Source: Oscillospiraceae bacterium (lineage in GTDB: Bacteria; Bacillota; Clostridia; Oscillospirales; Oscillospiraceae). Taken from it: a stretch of 64,000 nt of DNA. A model generated the notes under the pieces. That model was not told the origin of the DNA and did no database searches. It worked only from the letters and a program-made list of their open reading frames with translations. Numbering within the stretch: position 1 is the stretch's first letter; the number at the start of each line of letters is the position of its first letter. The position numbers and the translations under genes were made by a program. Shown in pieces: positions 1 through 8,573 of the stretch. The stretch is from positions 1 to 64,000 of the forward strand of contig JAFQQV010000035.1 of the NCBI GenBank assembly GCA_017410425.1. Direction: 5' to 3'.

Positions 1-82
1 AGGGATTTGAACCCTCGCGGCGTTTTATAGACACCCTACTCCCTTAGCAGGGGAGCCCCTTCGGCCTCTTGGGTACTTCTGC
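1..82 (-). tRNA. tRNA-Ser(GCU), 3' end cut by the window
   Basis: Read on the minus strand the sequence folds as a class II tRNA with a long variable arm. The anticodon stem CTCCC/GGGAG closes the loop CTGCTAA, giving anticodon GCT (serine, AGC/AGU codons). The T-loop sequence GGTTCAAATCC lies at the window edge. The 5' acceptor strand GCAGAAG ends at 82. The 3' acceptor strand, discriminator and any CCA lie outside the window. Confidence 0.93.
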
Positions 83-210
83 ACGCCGATGTTGCTAAAA
101 CATATTAGCACAAGACAATGAGCTTGTCAATAGAAAAAATGCGGCAAAAAACCTTGGTACTTAAATTCATACATGATATAATAAAATACAAAAAAGCAGG
201 AGGTGAGCGG

Positions 211-1566
211 ATGGACAGCGTACAGAAAGACAGGAACATGGCCCTTGAAATTGCAAGGCTGGTGGATCGCCGGGGCGGAAACTGTTATTATGTGGGCGGC
301 CTGGTCCGCGACACGCTCATGCAGCGCGAGTGCAAGGACATCGACATCGAAGTCCACGGCATTGCCCCGGCGGAGCTGGAAAAAATCCTGGACAGCTTGG
401 GTGAGCGCATCTCCATCGGTGAGAGCTTTGGTATCTACAATATCAAGGGTTACTCTCTGGACATCGCCATGCCCAGAAAAGAGGAAAACCGGGGCCGGGG
501 TCACAAAGATTTTGATGTTTTTGTTGACCCTTTCATCGGTACGGAGGCTGCCTGCCGGCGGCGGGATTTCACCTTCAACGCCATGCTGCAGCATGTTATC
601 AGCGGTGAGATTGTTGACCATTTTGGCGGCAGAGAGGATCTTGAAAAAGGCATTTTGCGCCATGTAAACGATTCAAGCTTTGCGGAGGATCCGCTGCGCG
701 TACTGCGGGGAGCCCAGTTTGCGGCAAGGATGAAGCTTGAGATTGCGGATGAAACTGTGAAGCTTTGCCGGGGGATGGATTTAAGCGCTCTGCCCAAGGA
801 GCGCATATTCCTTGAGCTTGAAAAGGCCCTGCTGAAAGCGGAGCAGCCTTCCATATTCTTTGAGGTTTTGCGGAATATGAATCAGCTGGGACACTGGTTC
901 CCTGAGCTGGAGGCGCTTATCGGCGTGGAGCAGAGCCCGCGCTACCATGCGGAGGGCGATGTATGGACCCACACCATGATGGTCATTGACGAGGCGGCAA
1001 AGCTGCGCCATAAGGCCCGACAGCCACTGGCCTTCATGCTGGTAGCGGTCTGCCACGACATGGGCAAGGCTATCTGCAGCGAGGAAAAGGACGGCGTCAT
1101 CCACGCCTACGGCCATGAGACAAAAGGTCTGCCGCTGATAGAAAGCTTCATGCAGCGTATTAGCAACGAAACTGAGCTTATAAAATATGTGCTGAATCTG
1201 AGTAAGCTGCACATGCAGCCTTTGACCAAGGCCAGAGCCCACGCATCAATCAAGTCCACAAACAAAATGTTTGATCAGGCCATTGATCCGGAGGGACTTA
1301 TCTGCATCGGCCTTGCGGACGACAGGGGCCGCATTACCGCAGAGCCCAAGGAGCCGGGAGAGGACTTCCTCTATGAACGGCTGGAGCTATACAGAGAATA
1401 CATGGCCCGGCCCTATGTTATGGGCAGGGATCTTATAGAAGCAGGGCTTAAACCCGGCAGGGAATTCACCGAAATTCTCGGCTATGCCCACAAGCTGCGC
1501 CTTGCCGGTGTGGACAAGGAAACTGCCATGAAGCAGGTTCTGGGCTTTGCAAGGAAATTGAAATAA
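211..1566 (+). CDS. cca: CCA tRNA nucleotidyltransferase / poly(A) polymerase family with HD domain
   Basis: This 451-residue enzyme adds or repairs the 3'-CCA of tRNAs from CTP and ATP. The N-terminal nucleotidyltransferase fold shows GGLVRD (29-34), the metal-binding DID pair (D43/D45), the RRRDFTFNAM motif near 117, and EDPLRVLRGAQFA, the tRNA head-to-neck signature of the class II family. A C-terminal HD domain follows, with HxxGDVWTH and CHDMGK, as in longer bacterial CCA enzymes with phosphohydrolase activity. The frame is open upstream, but ATG 211 was chosen because a strong site (AGGAGGT, 198-204) lies 6 nt before it. It stands alone and ends in a hairpin shared with the convergent pyruvate kinase gene. 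Family assignment is secure; the CCA versus poly(A) choice is by homology. Confidence 0.93.
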   Translation: MDSVQKDRNMALEIARLVDRRGGNCYYVGGLVRDTLMQRECKDIDIEVHGIAPAELEKILDSLGERISIGESFGIYNIKGYSLDIAMPRKEENRGRGHKDFDVFVDPFIGTEAACRRRDFTFNAMLQHVISGEIVDHFGGREDLEKGILRHVNDSSFAEDPLRVLRGAQFAARMKLEIADETVKLCRGMDLSALPKERIFLELEKALLKAEQPSIFFEVLRNMNQLGHWFPELEALIGVEQSPRYHAEGDVWTHTMMVIDEAAKLRHKARQPLAFMLVAVCHDMGKAICSEEKDGVIHAYGHETKGLPLIESFMQRISNETELIKYVLNLSKLHMQPLTKARAHASIKSTNKMFDQAIDPEGLICIGLADDRGRITAEPKEPGEDFLYERLELYREYMARPYVMGRDLIEAGLKPGREFTEILGYAHKLRLAGVDKETAMKQVLGFARKLK

Positions 1567-1571
1567 AAAAC

Positions 1572-1597
1572 GCCCCCAGTCGTGTTGACTAGGGGGC
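1572..1597. terminator. Bidirectional terminator hairpin between convergent genes
   Basis: GCCCCCAGTC pairs with GACT-A-GGGGGC with one bulged A. A-rich sequence lies on the left and T-rich sequence on the right. It sits 5 nt after the cca stop and 7 nt after the stop of the convergent gene, so it can serve both. Confidence 0.75.
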
Positions 1598-1604
1598 TGT
1601 TGCT

Positions 1605-2576
1605 TTATCTGAACTTTTCTGCTTCCTTTGCAGTGTTGGCAAGGTACTTGATTACCTCCACCGGGTATTTACCCACAGCGGTTTCGCCGGTAACCATGAC
1701 AGATGAGCAGCCGTCATACACGGCGTTGAAAATATCGCTGACCTCCGCCCTTGTGGGGACGGGGGATTTTTCCATGCTCCAGAGCATCTGGGTCACAACC
1801 ATGAAGTTTTTGCCGGCCTTGCGGCACTTTTCGCTTATCCGCTTCTGTACGGCGGGCAGCTCCCACAGGGGCATGGCGTTGCCAAGATCACCCCGGGCAA
1901 TGACTATCTCGTCAGACCAGGGCAGAAGCTCCTCAAGATGCTCAACCCCGTCCATGTTCTCAATCTTTGCAAAGAGGGCAATGTCCTCAGCTCCGGCGGC
2001 GTCCAGTGCGGCGCGGACGGCCTTGAGATCCTCAGCATCTCTTACAAAGGGCTGCATCACGCCGGTGACACCGAAAGCCCTGGCATCGGCAATGTTCTGC
2101 AAATCTTCGGTTGTCATGGTGGGAGGATGAATCTTTGAGCCGGGCAGGGCAATGCTCTTGCGGGACTTGAGCAGACCGCCGCGGACCACCTTGGCGCGGC
2201 GAGTGTCCAGCATTTCCAGCAGAAGCCTGCCGTCGTCCAGGAGCACCTGCTGACCCGGAACAAGCCAGGGCAGCACAATCTCCGGCATGGGGATGCCGCC
2301 CTCGCCGAGGACGACAGTTTCGCCTTCGATAAGCTCAGGCTCAATATCAAATGTGGGCAGCCGCAGCTCCGGACCCTGCATGTCGATAAGCAGCTTTGCC
2401 TTTATGCCGCATTTTGCCGCGGCTTTGTGCAGAGCCTCTACCTGATCGGCGGCACGGCGAAGCGTCACATGGCTGAGATTGAGGCGTATGTCGCTCATGC
2501 CGGCGGCGAACATTTTTTCCAGTGTTTCCACATCGGCACAGGCCGGGCCCAGGGTGCCGTATATATCTGTAGTCAT
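1605..2576 (-). CDS. Pyruvate kinase-like protein lacking the C-terminal domain
   Basis: The 323-residue product has the pyruvate kinase barrel: GTLGPAC and RLNLSHVT near the N-terminus, LIDMQGPELR, a B-domain-like segment (about 70-135), AKIEN (the catalytic lysine region), IARGDLG, then TQML, PTRAEVSDIFNAVYDG and GETAVGKYP. Pyruvate kinase transfers phosphate from PEP to ADP. Usual family length is about 470 residues; this protein stops after the A domain, so the C-terminal effector/tetramer domain is absent. An upstream in-frame extension starts inside a repeat and was rejected: ATG 2576 has GGAGG about 10 nt before it. It lies downstream of alr on the same strand, across a repeat element. 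It may be a non-allosteric enzyme or a paralogue with another substrate. Confidence 0.8.
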   Translation of the reverse strand: MTTDIYGTLGPACADVETLEKMFAAGMSDIRLNLSHVTLRRAADQVEALHKAAAKCGIKAKLLIDMQGPELRLPTFDIEPELIEGETVVLGEGGIPMPEIVLPWLVPGQQVLLDDGRLLLEMLDTRRAKVVRGGLLKSRKSIALPGSKIHPPTMTTEDLQNIADARAFGVTGVMQPFVRDAEDLKAVRAALDAAGAEDIALFAKIENMDGVEHLEELLPWSDEIVIARGDLGNAMPLWELPAVQKRISEKCRKAGKNFMVVTQMLWSMEKSPVPTRAEVSDIFNAVYDGCSSVMVTGETAVGKYPVEVIKYLANTAKEAEKFR

Positions 2577-2605
2577 GGGATTAATTCCTCCGAAAAGTTC
2601 TCGGC

Positions 2606-2708
2606 GCCCTCTCCCCTTGCCTCTCCCAAGGGGAGGGGCAAGGGGCAGGAGCAATTCTTGGCTCTACCTATGGGAGAGCTGGCAGCCGTAAGGCTGACTG
2701 AGAGGGGG
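2606..2708. repeat. CTCCC/GGGAG composite palindromic repeat (family A, copy 1)
   Basis: The element begins GCCCTCTCC and ends GACTGAGAGGG, the inverted ends of family A. Inside are two stems, CCTTGCCTCTCCC/GGGGAGGGGCAAGG and TTGGCTCT...GGGAGAGCTGGC, and a small AGCC/GGCT hairpin. It abuts the alr stop codon (2709-2711). Other copies are near 8926, 10228, 38538, 40618, 51605, 56824, 58313 and 63643. Confidence 0.8.
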
Positions 2709-3833
2709 TCATTTATAAACTCTCGGTACGCGCTTTGAAACCGCGCAGAGGAATTCGTATGGGATGGTGCCGGCGGCTTCACTGAGAGCGCGGATGTCGT
2801 TCTTCTCGCCGAAGATCTCCACCTCACTGCCCACGTCCACCTCGGGAAGATGGCTGATGTCAATCATGCACATATCCATGCAGATGCGGCCGCGCTGAGG
2901 GGCCTTGCCTCCGCGGGCTTCAAAGCTGCACTTGTCGGAAAGACAGCGGAAAAGCCCGTCTGCATAGCCAATGGCCAGAACGCCCATGCGTGTGCGCTCC
3001 TCAGTACGGTAGTGCCTGCCGTAGCTTACTGAGGTGCCGGGCTCATAGAACTTGATGGTGCTGACGGTGGTGACAAGGCGCATGCAGGGGAGAAGACCCA
3101 GCTTGTTTTTATCATCGCCGTAGCCGTAGAGCAGAAGGCCGGGGCGCACCATGTCCAGCATCATTTCCGGATAGTTTACAACGGCGCCGGTATTGGCGCA
3201 GTGGCGTATCTCAAACTTAAGACCCTGCTTTTCAAGCGCTTCCACCATATCCATAAAGAGCCTGAACTGGCCCCGGGTGTAGGCCTCATTATCTTCGCCG
3301 GCTTCATCGGAAACGGCGAAATGGGTGTAGATGCCCTCCGGCTCAAGACCGGGGAGGCAGCAGGACTCCATAACATTCTGCACGCCCTCATCAAACTGGC
3401 CACCGGAGCAGAGAAAGCCAAGACGACTCATGCCGGTGTCCAGCTTTATATGTATCTTAAGCGTGCCGCCCAGGGCGGAGGCTGCGGCGGAATACTCCAG
3501 CGCCTTTGCAAGGCAGCTTACTGTCTGGGTCAGATGATTGTCAAGAAGCATATTGGTATACTCCGGCGGTGTATGGCCCAGTATCAGAATGGGCATGAAT
3601 ATGCCGCCGCGCCTCAGCTCCAGCGCCTCGTCCAGACAGCTTACGGCCAGATAATCGGCCCCGGCTTCCTGCAGCAGCGTTGACACGCGCACCGCGCCGT
3701 GACCATAGGCATCGGCCTTCACTACGCCAAGAAATTTGCAGCCCTCAGGCAGGGCGGCGCGGATGGCGCGGTAGTTGTGGCGGATATTGTCAAGGCTTAT
3801 TTCAGCCCAGGTTCTCTTTTGCAGATCCTTCAT
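2709..3833 (-). CDS. alr: Alanine racemase
   Basis: This PLP enzyme interconverts L- and D-alanine for peptidoglycan and, in spore formers, can control alanine germination signals. Its 374 residues match the family. The PLP lysine is in VVKADAYGHG near residue 40, the catalytic tyrosine of the second monomer is in SVSYGRHYR, and MVRPGLLLYG and IGYADGLFR are typical. ATG 3833 has an AAGGA site 7 nt upstream. The start lies only 4 nt from the stop of the upstream lipoprotein gene, so the two are co-transcribed and probably coupled. The same lipoprotein-alr order occurs in C. difficile (gerS-alr2). Confidence 0.96.
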   Translation of the reverse strand: MKDLQKRTWAEISLDNIRHNYRAIRAALPEGCKFLGVVKADAYGHGAVRVSTLLQEAGADYLAVSCLDEALELRRGGIFMPILILGHTPPEYTNMLLDNHLTQTVSCLAKALEYSAAASALGGTLKIHIKLDTGMSRLGFLCSGGQFDEGVQNVMESCCLPGLEPEGIYTHFAVSDEAGEDNEAYTRGQFRLFMDMVEALEKQGLKFEIRHCANTGAVVNYPEMMLDMVRPGLLLYGYGDDKNKLGLLPCMRLVTTVSTIKFYEPGTSVSYGRHYRTEERTRMGVLAIGYADGLFRCLSDKCSFEARGGKAPQRGRICMDMCMIDISHLPEVDVGSEVEIFGEKNDIRALSEAAGTIPYEFLCAVSKRVPRVYK

Positions 3834-3837
3834 ATTT

Positions 3838-4389
3838 TTATCCTTCGTTCCAGTCGCTGATTTCTATGTATACTGTCACCCTGTCGCCGGAGGCAATCTC
3901 AGCGCGCAGGGGAATCATACTTTCTGATTCAAACCAGACTGTGCATTTAAGCTGATCCTCAGGCTCAAGCTGCAAAACGCTCATACCGTCCTCCTCCCAG
4001 AAACTGTCCAGATGGGCGGCCTTCAAAGCCTGCAGCAGCACCGGCAATGAGGAAAGGGGAGAGAGCCCGAAATTATCCAGCGAGCCCGTATCCAGCACCA
4101 CGCTGTCATACTGCAGCTGGGTGCCTCCGGGACCCACATGGGCCTTGATGCCCTTTATAAGCTCCGGCGCCAGCACCGTCACGGTGCCGCCCTCGGCATT
4201 TTCCTCATAGCCCAGGGTGAAGCGGGCGGTCTTGTCCTCATACTCGGCCCGGACATTGGCGGTGAAGCTGAGGCTGCCGCTCTCAGCCAGCCTTGAGGAG
4301 AGGGCTTCAAACTCGGCTTGTATATCACGTCTCTGGCAGCCTGTCAGCATAAGGCACAGGCAAAGCAGCAATGGGTATAATCTTCTCAT
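3838..4389 (-). CDS. GerS-like lipoprotein
   Basis: This is a 183-residue secreted lipoprotein. After MRRLYPLLLCLCL comes the lipobox LTGC (Cys18). The rest is a beta-rich domain resembling the LolA/outer-membrane-lipoprotein-sorting fold: LSFTANVRAEYEDKTARFTL, TVTVLAPELIKGIKAHV, LKCTVWFESESMIPLRAEI, VYIEISDWNEG. ATG 4389 follows GGAGG; a longer frame upstream has no such site. It is 4 nt upstream of alr. In C. difficile gerS, a lipoprotein needed for cortex degradation during germination through CwlD, is co-transcribed with alr2. Size, lipobox, fold type and context agree, but sequence identity cannot be measured here, so the role in germination is inferred. Confidence 0.65.
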   Translation of the reverse strand: MRRLYPLLLCLCLMLTGCQRRDIQAEFEALSSRLAESGSLSFTANVRAEYEDKTARFTLGYEENAEGGTVTVLAPELIKGIKAHVGPGGTQLQYDSVVLDTGSLDNFGLSPLSSLPVLLQALKAAHLDSFWEEDGMSVLQLEPEDQLKCTVWFESESMIPLRAEIASGDRVTVYIEISDWNEG

Positions 4390-4534
4390 GGCATCCTCCA
4401 TAAAAGTCTTGTACCCAAGCATATGCCGCTTTCTCAATTATAATCACAAAGCTGAGGAGTGTCAATTTGCTCTTGCAAAATACACAGCAATGTGTTAAAT
4501 TACCAATGTTATTGCTTTGAACGGGAAAATAACG

Positions 4535-4740
4535 TTTATTGTTCCTGACAGAGAACGGGGGTCGCGGCTGTAAGCCCCCGGCAGGTGCAGGCGTTTGGTT
4601 CGCCCGGGAGCTCCGGCCAATCACCGGCGTGTGGTGCGCGTTAAGCATCGTGAGTGCGGCTGCATTATATCGCGGCCGAAACCGGGTGGTACCGCGGAAC
4701 TTTTTGCTTTCGTCCCTGTTGTGGGATGGAAGCTTTTATT
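4535..4740 (+). promoter_or_regulatory. T-box riboswitch controlling pheST
   Basis: The leader carries the canonical T-box sequence GGGTGGTACCGCGG (4684-4697), followed by an intrinsic terminator whose stem GCTTTCGTCCC/GGGATGGAAGC (4706-4733) runs into TTTT. Pairing of the T-box with uncharged tRNA would favour the competing antiterminator. Upstream GC-rich stems form Stem I. A TTC triplet at 4599-4601 is a candidate Phe specifier, but I could not fold Stem I well enough to prove it. The downstream genes are phenylalanyl-tRNA synthetase, which fits a tRNA-Phe sensor. Confidence 0.93.
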
Positions 4741-4776
4741 ATTTTACAGGAGAAATATTTTACAGGAGTAGTGAGT

Positions 4777-5802
4777 ATGAAAGAACAGATGCAGGGACTC
4801 AGAGAGTCCTCCGTCAAGGCCATTCTGGCCTGCCAGAGCATTGAAGAACTGGAAGCCCTCAGAGTCAAGTACCTGGGCAAGAAGGGCGAGCTGACCGCCA
4901 TCCTCAAGCAGATGGGCAAGCTCTCCGCTGAGGAGCGCCCTGTCATGGGCCAGCTGGCAAACCAGCTGCGCGCCGAGGTTGAAGGCGCCCTTGAAAAGCG
5001 CAAGGAAGAGCTGGGCCGCGAGATGATGGAGAAGAAGCTTGTTGACGAAGCTATCGACGTCACTCTGCCCGGCGTAAAGCAGACCGTAGGTCACAAGCAC
5101 CCCATGTACAATGTTCTCGACCAGATCAAGGACATCTTTATCGGCATGGGCTTTGATATAGTTGACGGCCCCGAGGTTGAACTGGCTGAGTATAACTTCA
5201 CCAAGCTCAACATTGAGGAAAGCCACCCCTCCCGCGACTGGACCGACACCTTCTACTTCACCGAAGATGCCAAGATCCTGCTTCGCACCCAGACCTCTCC
5301 CATGCAGATTCACGCAATGGAGTCCAGAGAGCTGCCTATCCGCATCATCGCCCCCGGCCGTGTTTACCGTAAGGACGAGGTTGACGCTACCCATTCCCCC
5401 ATGTTCCACCAGATCGAGGGTATGGTTATCGACAAGGGCATTACCATGGCTGACCTGAAGGCCACGCTGAATCTGGTCGTTGAGAAGATCTACGGCGAGG
5501 GTACCGTTACCCGCTTCCGTCCCCACCACTTCCCCTTCACCGAGCCCAGCTGCGAAATGGACATCCAGTGCCACAAGTGCGGCGGCAAGGGCTGCCCCAC
5601 CTGCAAGGGCGAGGGCTGGATCGAAGTTCTGGGCGCCGGTATGGTACACCCCAAGGTTCTCTCCGGCTGCGGCATCGATCCGGACGAATACTCCGGGTGG
5701 GCCTTTGGTATGGGCCTTGAGCGTCTCGCAATGGGCGAGTACAAGATCAGCGACCTGCGTCTGATATTCGAAAACGATGTCAGATTCCTCGAACAGTTCT
5801 AA
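4777..5802 (+). CDS. pheS: Phenylalanyl-tRNA synthetase alpha subunit
   Basis: This is the catalytic alpha subunit of the alpha2-beta2 class II synthetase that charges tRNA-Phe. Its 341 residues match the family. An N-terminal coiled coil of about 85 residues is followed by the class II core, with GRVYRKDEVDATHSPMFHQ (motif 2), a zinc-knuckle-like CHKCGGKGCPTCKGEGW as in other Firmicutes, and the motif 3 region WAFGMGLERLAMGEY. ATG 4777 was chosen because GGAG lies about 10 nt upstream; the frame is open further into the T-box terminator. pheT follows after 15 nt. Expression should respond to uncharged tRNA-Phe through the T-box. Confidence 0.98.
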   Translation: MKEQMQGLRESSVKAILACQSIEELEALRVKYLGKKGELTAILKQMGKLSAEERPVMGQLANQLRAEVEGALEKRKEELGREMMEKKLVDEAIDVTLPGVKQTVGHKHPMYNVLDQIKDIFIGMGFDIVDGPEVELAEYNFTKLNIEESHPSRDWTDTFYFTEDAKILLRTQTSPMQIHAMESRELPIRIIAPGRVYRKDEVDATHSPMFHQIEGMVIDKGITMADLKATLNLVVEKIYGEGTVTRFRPHHFPFTEPSCEMDIQCHKCGGKGCPTCKGEGWIEVLGAGMVHPKVLSGCGIDPDEYSGWAFGMGLERLAMGEYKISDLRLIFENDVRFLEQF

Positions 5803-5817
5803 GGGAGGTAAGAAGAA

Positions 5818-8508
5818 ATGATACTGTCCAGAAAATGGCTCAATGAGTTTGTTGACCTGAGCCTTGAAGAATACGGCGACAGAGCCTTCGCCGAGGCCAT
5901 GACCATCTCCGGCTCCAAGGTGGAAGTCACCGAGGATCTCAGCCAGACCATGAAGAACGTCAAGGTCGGCCGCATCGTCTCCCTTGAAAAGCACCCCAAC
6001 TCCGACCATATGCTGGTCTGCCAGCTGGATGTGGGCGCTGAGGAGCTGGTTCAGATCTGCACCGGCGCATGGAATGTCCATGTGGGCGATCTGGTTCCCG
6101 TTGCTCTGCACAACTCCCTGCTGCCCGGCGGCGTGAAGATCACCCGCGGCAAGCTGCGCGGCCTGCCCTCCGAAGGTATGCTCTGCTCCCTGAAGGAACT
6201 CAACTGCACCACCCATGACTTCCCCTACGGTGAAATCGTGGCTGCTGCTCTTCTCAATAACTATCACCCCATCGACCCCGAAAAGCCCTCTATTTCCGCT
6301 GACATCAAGGCCGGTGACAAGATCTTCGGCAAGGTTGTTGCAGCAGACGTAAAGGCTGTTGAAAACGCAGGCCTGAACCTGTGGAAGGTATCTCTGGATG
6401 CTGGCGCTGATGCCGAAGTCGTCACCAAGTGCCAGAATATCCATGAGGGTGACATGGTGGCATACGACACCCAGAAGAACGCTGTCCTTACTCTCGCTGA
6501 GCTCCACGCAGAGCAGAAGGAATTCCCCAACTGCATCGCTGACGGCATTCTCATCCTCCATGAGGACTGCAAGGTGGGCGACGATGTGGCAGTGATGCTG
6601 GGTCTTGACGACCACGTGGTTGAGATGGAAATCACCCCCAACCGCCCCGACTGCCTGTGCATGATCGGTCTTGCCCGCGAGGCCGCAGTTACCTTCAACA
6701 AGGAACTGAAGCTGCACGAGCCTGTTGTCAAGGCCACCGCCGGCGGCGACATCAATGAGCTTGCAAAGATCGTCATTGAAGATCCTGAGCTCTGCCCCCG
6801 CTACACCGCACGCATGGTCAAGAACGTGAAGATCGAGCCCTCTCCCGCATGGATGCGTGAGCGTATCCGCAACGCCGGTATGCGCCCCATCAACAACGTT
6901 GTTGATATTACAAACTACGTCATGCTGGAGTATGGTCAGCCCATGCACGCCTTCGACTTCAGCTGCGTTGACGAGCATGAGATCCATGTCCGCCGCGCAA
7001 AGGAAGGCGAGACTATCCAGACCCTCGACGGCAATGAGCGCAAGCTCTCCACCGATATGCTCTGCATCTGCGATACACACAAGCCCGTGGGCGTAGCCGG
7101 TGTTATGGGCGGCGCAAACTCCGAAATCGTGGGCGACACCGCCATGGTTCTCTTTGAGAGCGCAAACTTCAACGGCGCATCCATCCGCCGCACCGCCACC
7201 GCTCTTGGTATGCGTACCGACGCTTCTTCCCGCTATGAGAAGGGTCTTGACCCCCAGAACACCTATAAGGCAGTTCAGCGCGCCTGTGAGCTGATTGAGC
7301 TGCTGGGTGCAGGCGAGGTCGTTGAAGGCATTATTGACGTTGTTCCCGGTGAGATCAAGCAGACCACCATCAAGCTGGAGCCTCAGAAGATCAACGCCCT
7401 GCTGGGTACCGACATCGACGAGGCCACAATGCGCGACATTCTCCTCCGCCTTGGCTTCACCCTCGATGGCGACACCATCTACGTTCCCTCCTGGCGCGGC
7501 GACGTTGAGCACTACTCTGACATTGCAGAGGAAGTTGCCCGCTTCTTCGGCTACAACGAGATTCCCACTGAGTTTGCCGGCGGTATCACCACCTGCGGCG
7601 GCTTCACCCCCCTGCAGAACTGTGAGCGCCAGATCGGCCAGTGCTGCCGCAGCATGGGTCTGGATGAGATCATCACCTACTCCTTCATCAGCCCCAGCTA
7701 CTACGATAAGATAAGAATGCCTGTTGATTCTCCTCTGAGAGATTCTCTGCGCATCCTCAATCCTCTGGGCGAGGATACCTCCATCATGCGTACCAGCATT
7801 CTCCCCTCCATGCTGGAGATTCTGACCCGCAACTACAACTACCGCAACAAGGAAGCCCGTCTCTACGAGATCGGCAAGATCTACCTCAAGCGTGATGACG
7901 GCATGGCTGACGAGCCCAAAATCGTCTCCATCGGCGCCTACGGCCCTGAGATGAATTTCTTCGTGCTCAAGGGCTGGGTCGAGAATCTGCTGGCCGATCT
8001 GGATGCTCCCAAGCTGAAGTTCGTTGCAGAGAAGGAAAATGCATCCTACCATCCCGGCCGCTGCGCCAAGGTCTATGCCGGTGACACTTACATCGGTGTC
8101 ATGGGCCAGATTCATCCCGCAGTTGCAGCAAACTACGGCGTGGATGCTGAGTTCTACTGCGCTGAGCTGAGCTTCGAGGCTCTCTACGCTGTCAAGGGTG
8201 GCCTGCCTGTATACCAGCCTCTGCCCAAGTTCCCCTCCGTCACCCGTGACATTGCTGTTGTCTGTGACGCTGCCATTCCCGTTGGCGATCTGAACGACTG
8301 CATCATGGCTGCCGGCGGCAAGTACCTCAAGGGCTGCGCCCTCTTCGACGTATATCAGGGCAGCCACATTGCCGAGGGCAAGAAGTCCGTTGCATTCTCC
8401 CTGACCATGCGCTCCGATGAGCAGACCCTCACCGATGAGCACGCCGAGGAGACTATAAAGAATGTCCTCACCGCACTGGAGAAGGAATACTCTGCTGTTA
8501 TGCGTTAA
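5818..8508 (+). CDS. pheT: Phenylalanyl-tRNA synthetase beta subunit with an extra internal domain
   Basis: This is the beta subunit of PheRS, which binds tRNA-Phe and edits mischarged Tyr. It has 896 residues, against roughly 790-810 in the family. Order: N-terminal B1; EMAP/OB tRNA-binding domain (about 47-125, ending PSEGMLCSLKEL); an inserted stretch (about 133-245); B3/B4 editing domain (EMEITPNRPDC at 269, RYTARMVKNV); B5; the pseudo-catalytic core; and the C-terminal ferredoxin-like anticodon-binding domain (LPKFPSVTRDIAVV ... LTDEHAEETIKNV). The insert resembles a degenerate second copy of the OB domain. The start has GGGAGG 8 nt upstream. It forms an operon with pheS. Confidence 0.96.
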   Translation: MILSRKWLNEFVDLSLEEYGDRAFAEAMTISGSKVEVTEDLSQTMKNVKVGRIVSLEKHPNSDHMLVCQLDVGAEELVQICTGAWNVHVGDLVPVALHNSLLPGGVKITRGKLRGLPSEGMLCSLKELNCTTHDFPYGEIVAAALLNNYHPIDPEKPSISADIKAGDKIFGKVVAADVKAVENAGLNLWKVSLDAGADAEVVTKCQNIHEGDMVAYDTQKNAVLTLAELHAEQKEFPNCIADGILILHEDCKVGDDVAVMLGLDDHVVEMEITPNRPDCLCMIGLAREAAVTFNKELKLHEPVVKATAGGDINELAKIVIEDPELCPRYTARMVKNVKIEPSPAWMRERIRNAGMRPINNVVDITNYVMLEYGQPMHAFDFSCVDEHEIHVRRAKEGETIQTLDGNERKLSTDMLCICDTHKPVGVAGVMGGANSEIVGDTAMVLFESANFNGASIRRTATALGMRTDASSRYEKGLDPQNTYKAVQRACELIELLGAGEVVEGIIDVVPGEIKQTTIKLEPQKINALLGTDIDEATMRDILLRLGFTLDGDTIYVPSWRGDVEHYSDIAEEVARFFGYNEIPTEFAGGITTCGGFTPLQNCERQIGQCCRSMGLDEIITYSFISPSYYDKIRMPVDSPLRDSLRILNPLGEDTSIMRTSILPSMLEILTRNYNYRNKEARLYEIGKIYLKRDDGMADEPKIVSIGAYGPEMNFFVLKGWVENLLADLDAPKLKFVAEKENASYHPGRCAKVYAGDTYIGVMGQIHPAVAANYGVDAEFYCAELSFEALYAVKGGLPVYQPLPKFPSVTRDIAVVCDAAIPVGDLNDCIMAAGGKYLKGCALFDVYQGSHIAEGKKSVAFSLTMRSDEQTLTDEHAEETIKNVLTALEKEYSAVMR

Positions 8509-8573
8509 GCGCAGATTGGGTAAATCTTTGCTGAAAATTAATATTTTCTAAATAATTTTCGACTTGTTTTTAC

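Noticed and set aside
2577..2654. 26-codon N-terminal extension of the pyruvate kinase-like protein
   Set aside because: It would be translated from repeat DNA and lacks an SD, while the internal ATG at 2576 has GGAGG at good distance and aligns with family N-termini.
4744..8442. Minus-strand open frame of 1232 codons antisense to pheS-pheT
   Set aside because: It lies opposite two certain genes with SD sites and T-box control. The long frame results from strong C-ending codon bias of pheT, and its product is low-complexity Gly/Ala/Val/Leu/His-rich with no recognisable domain.
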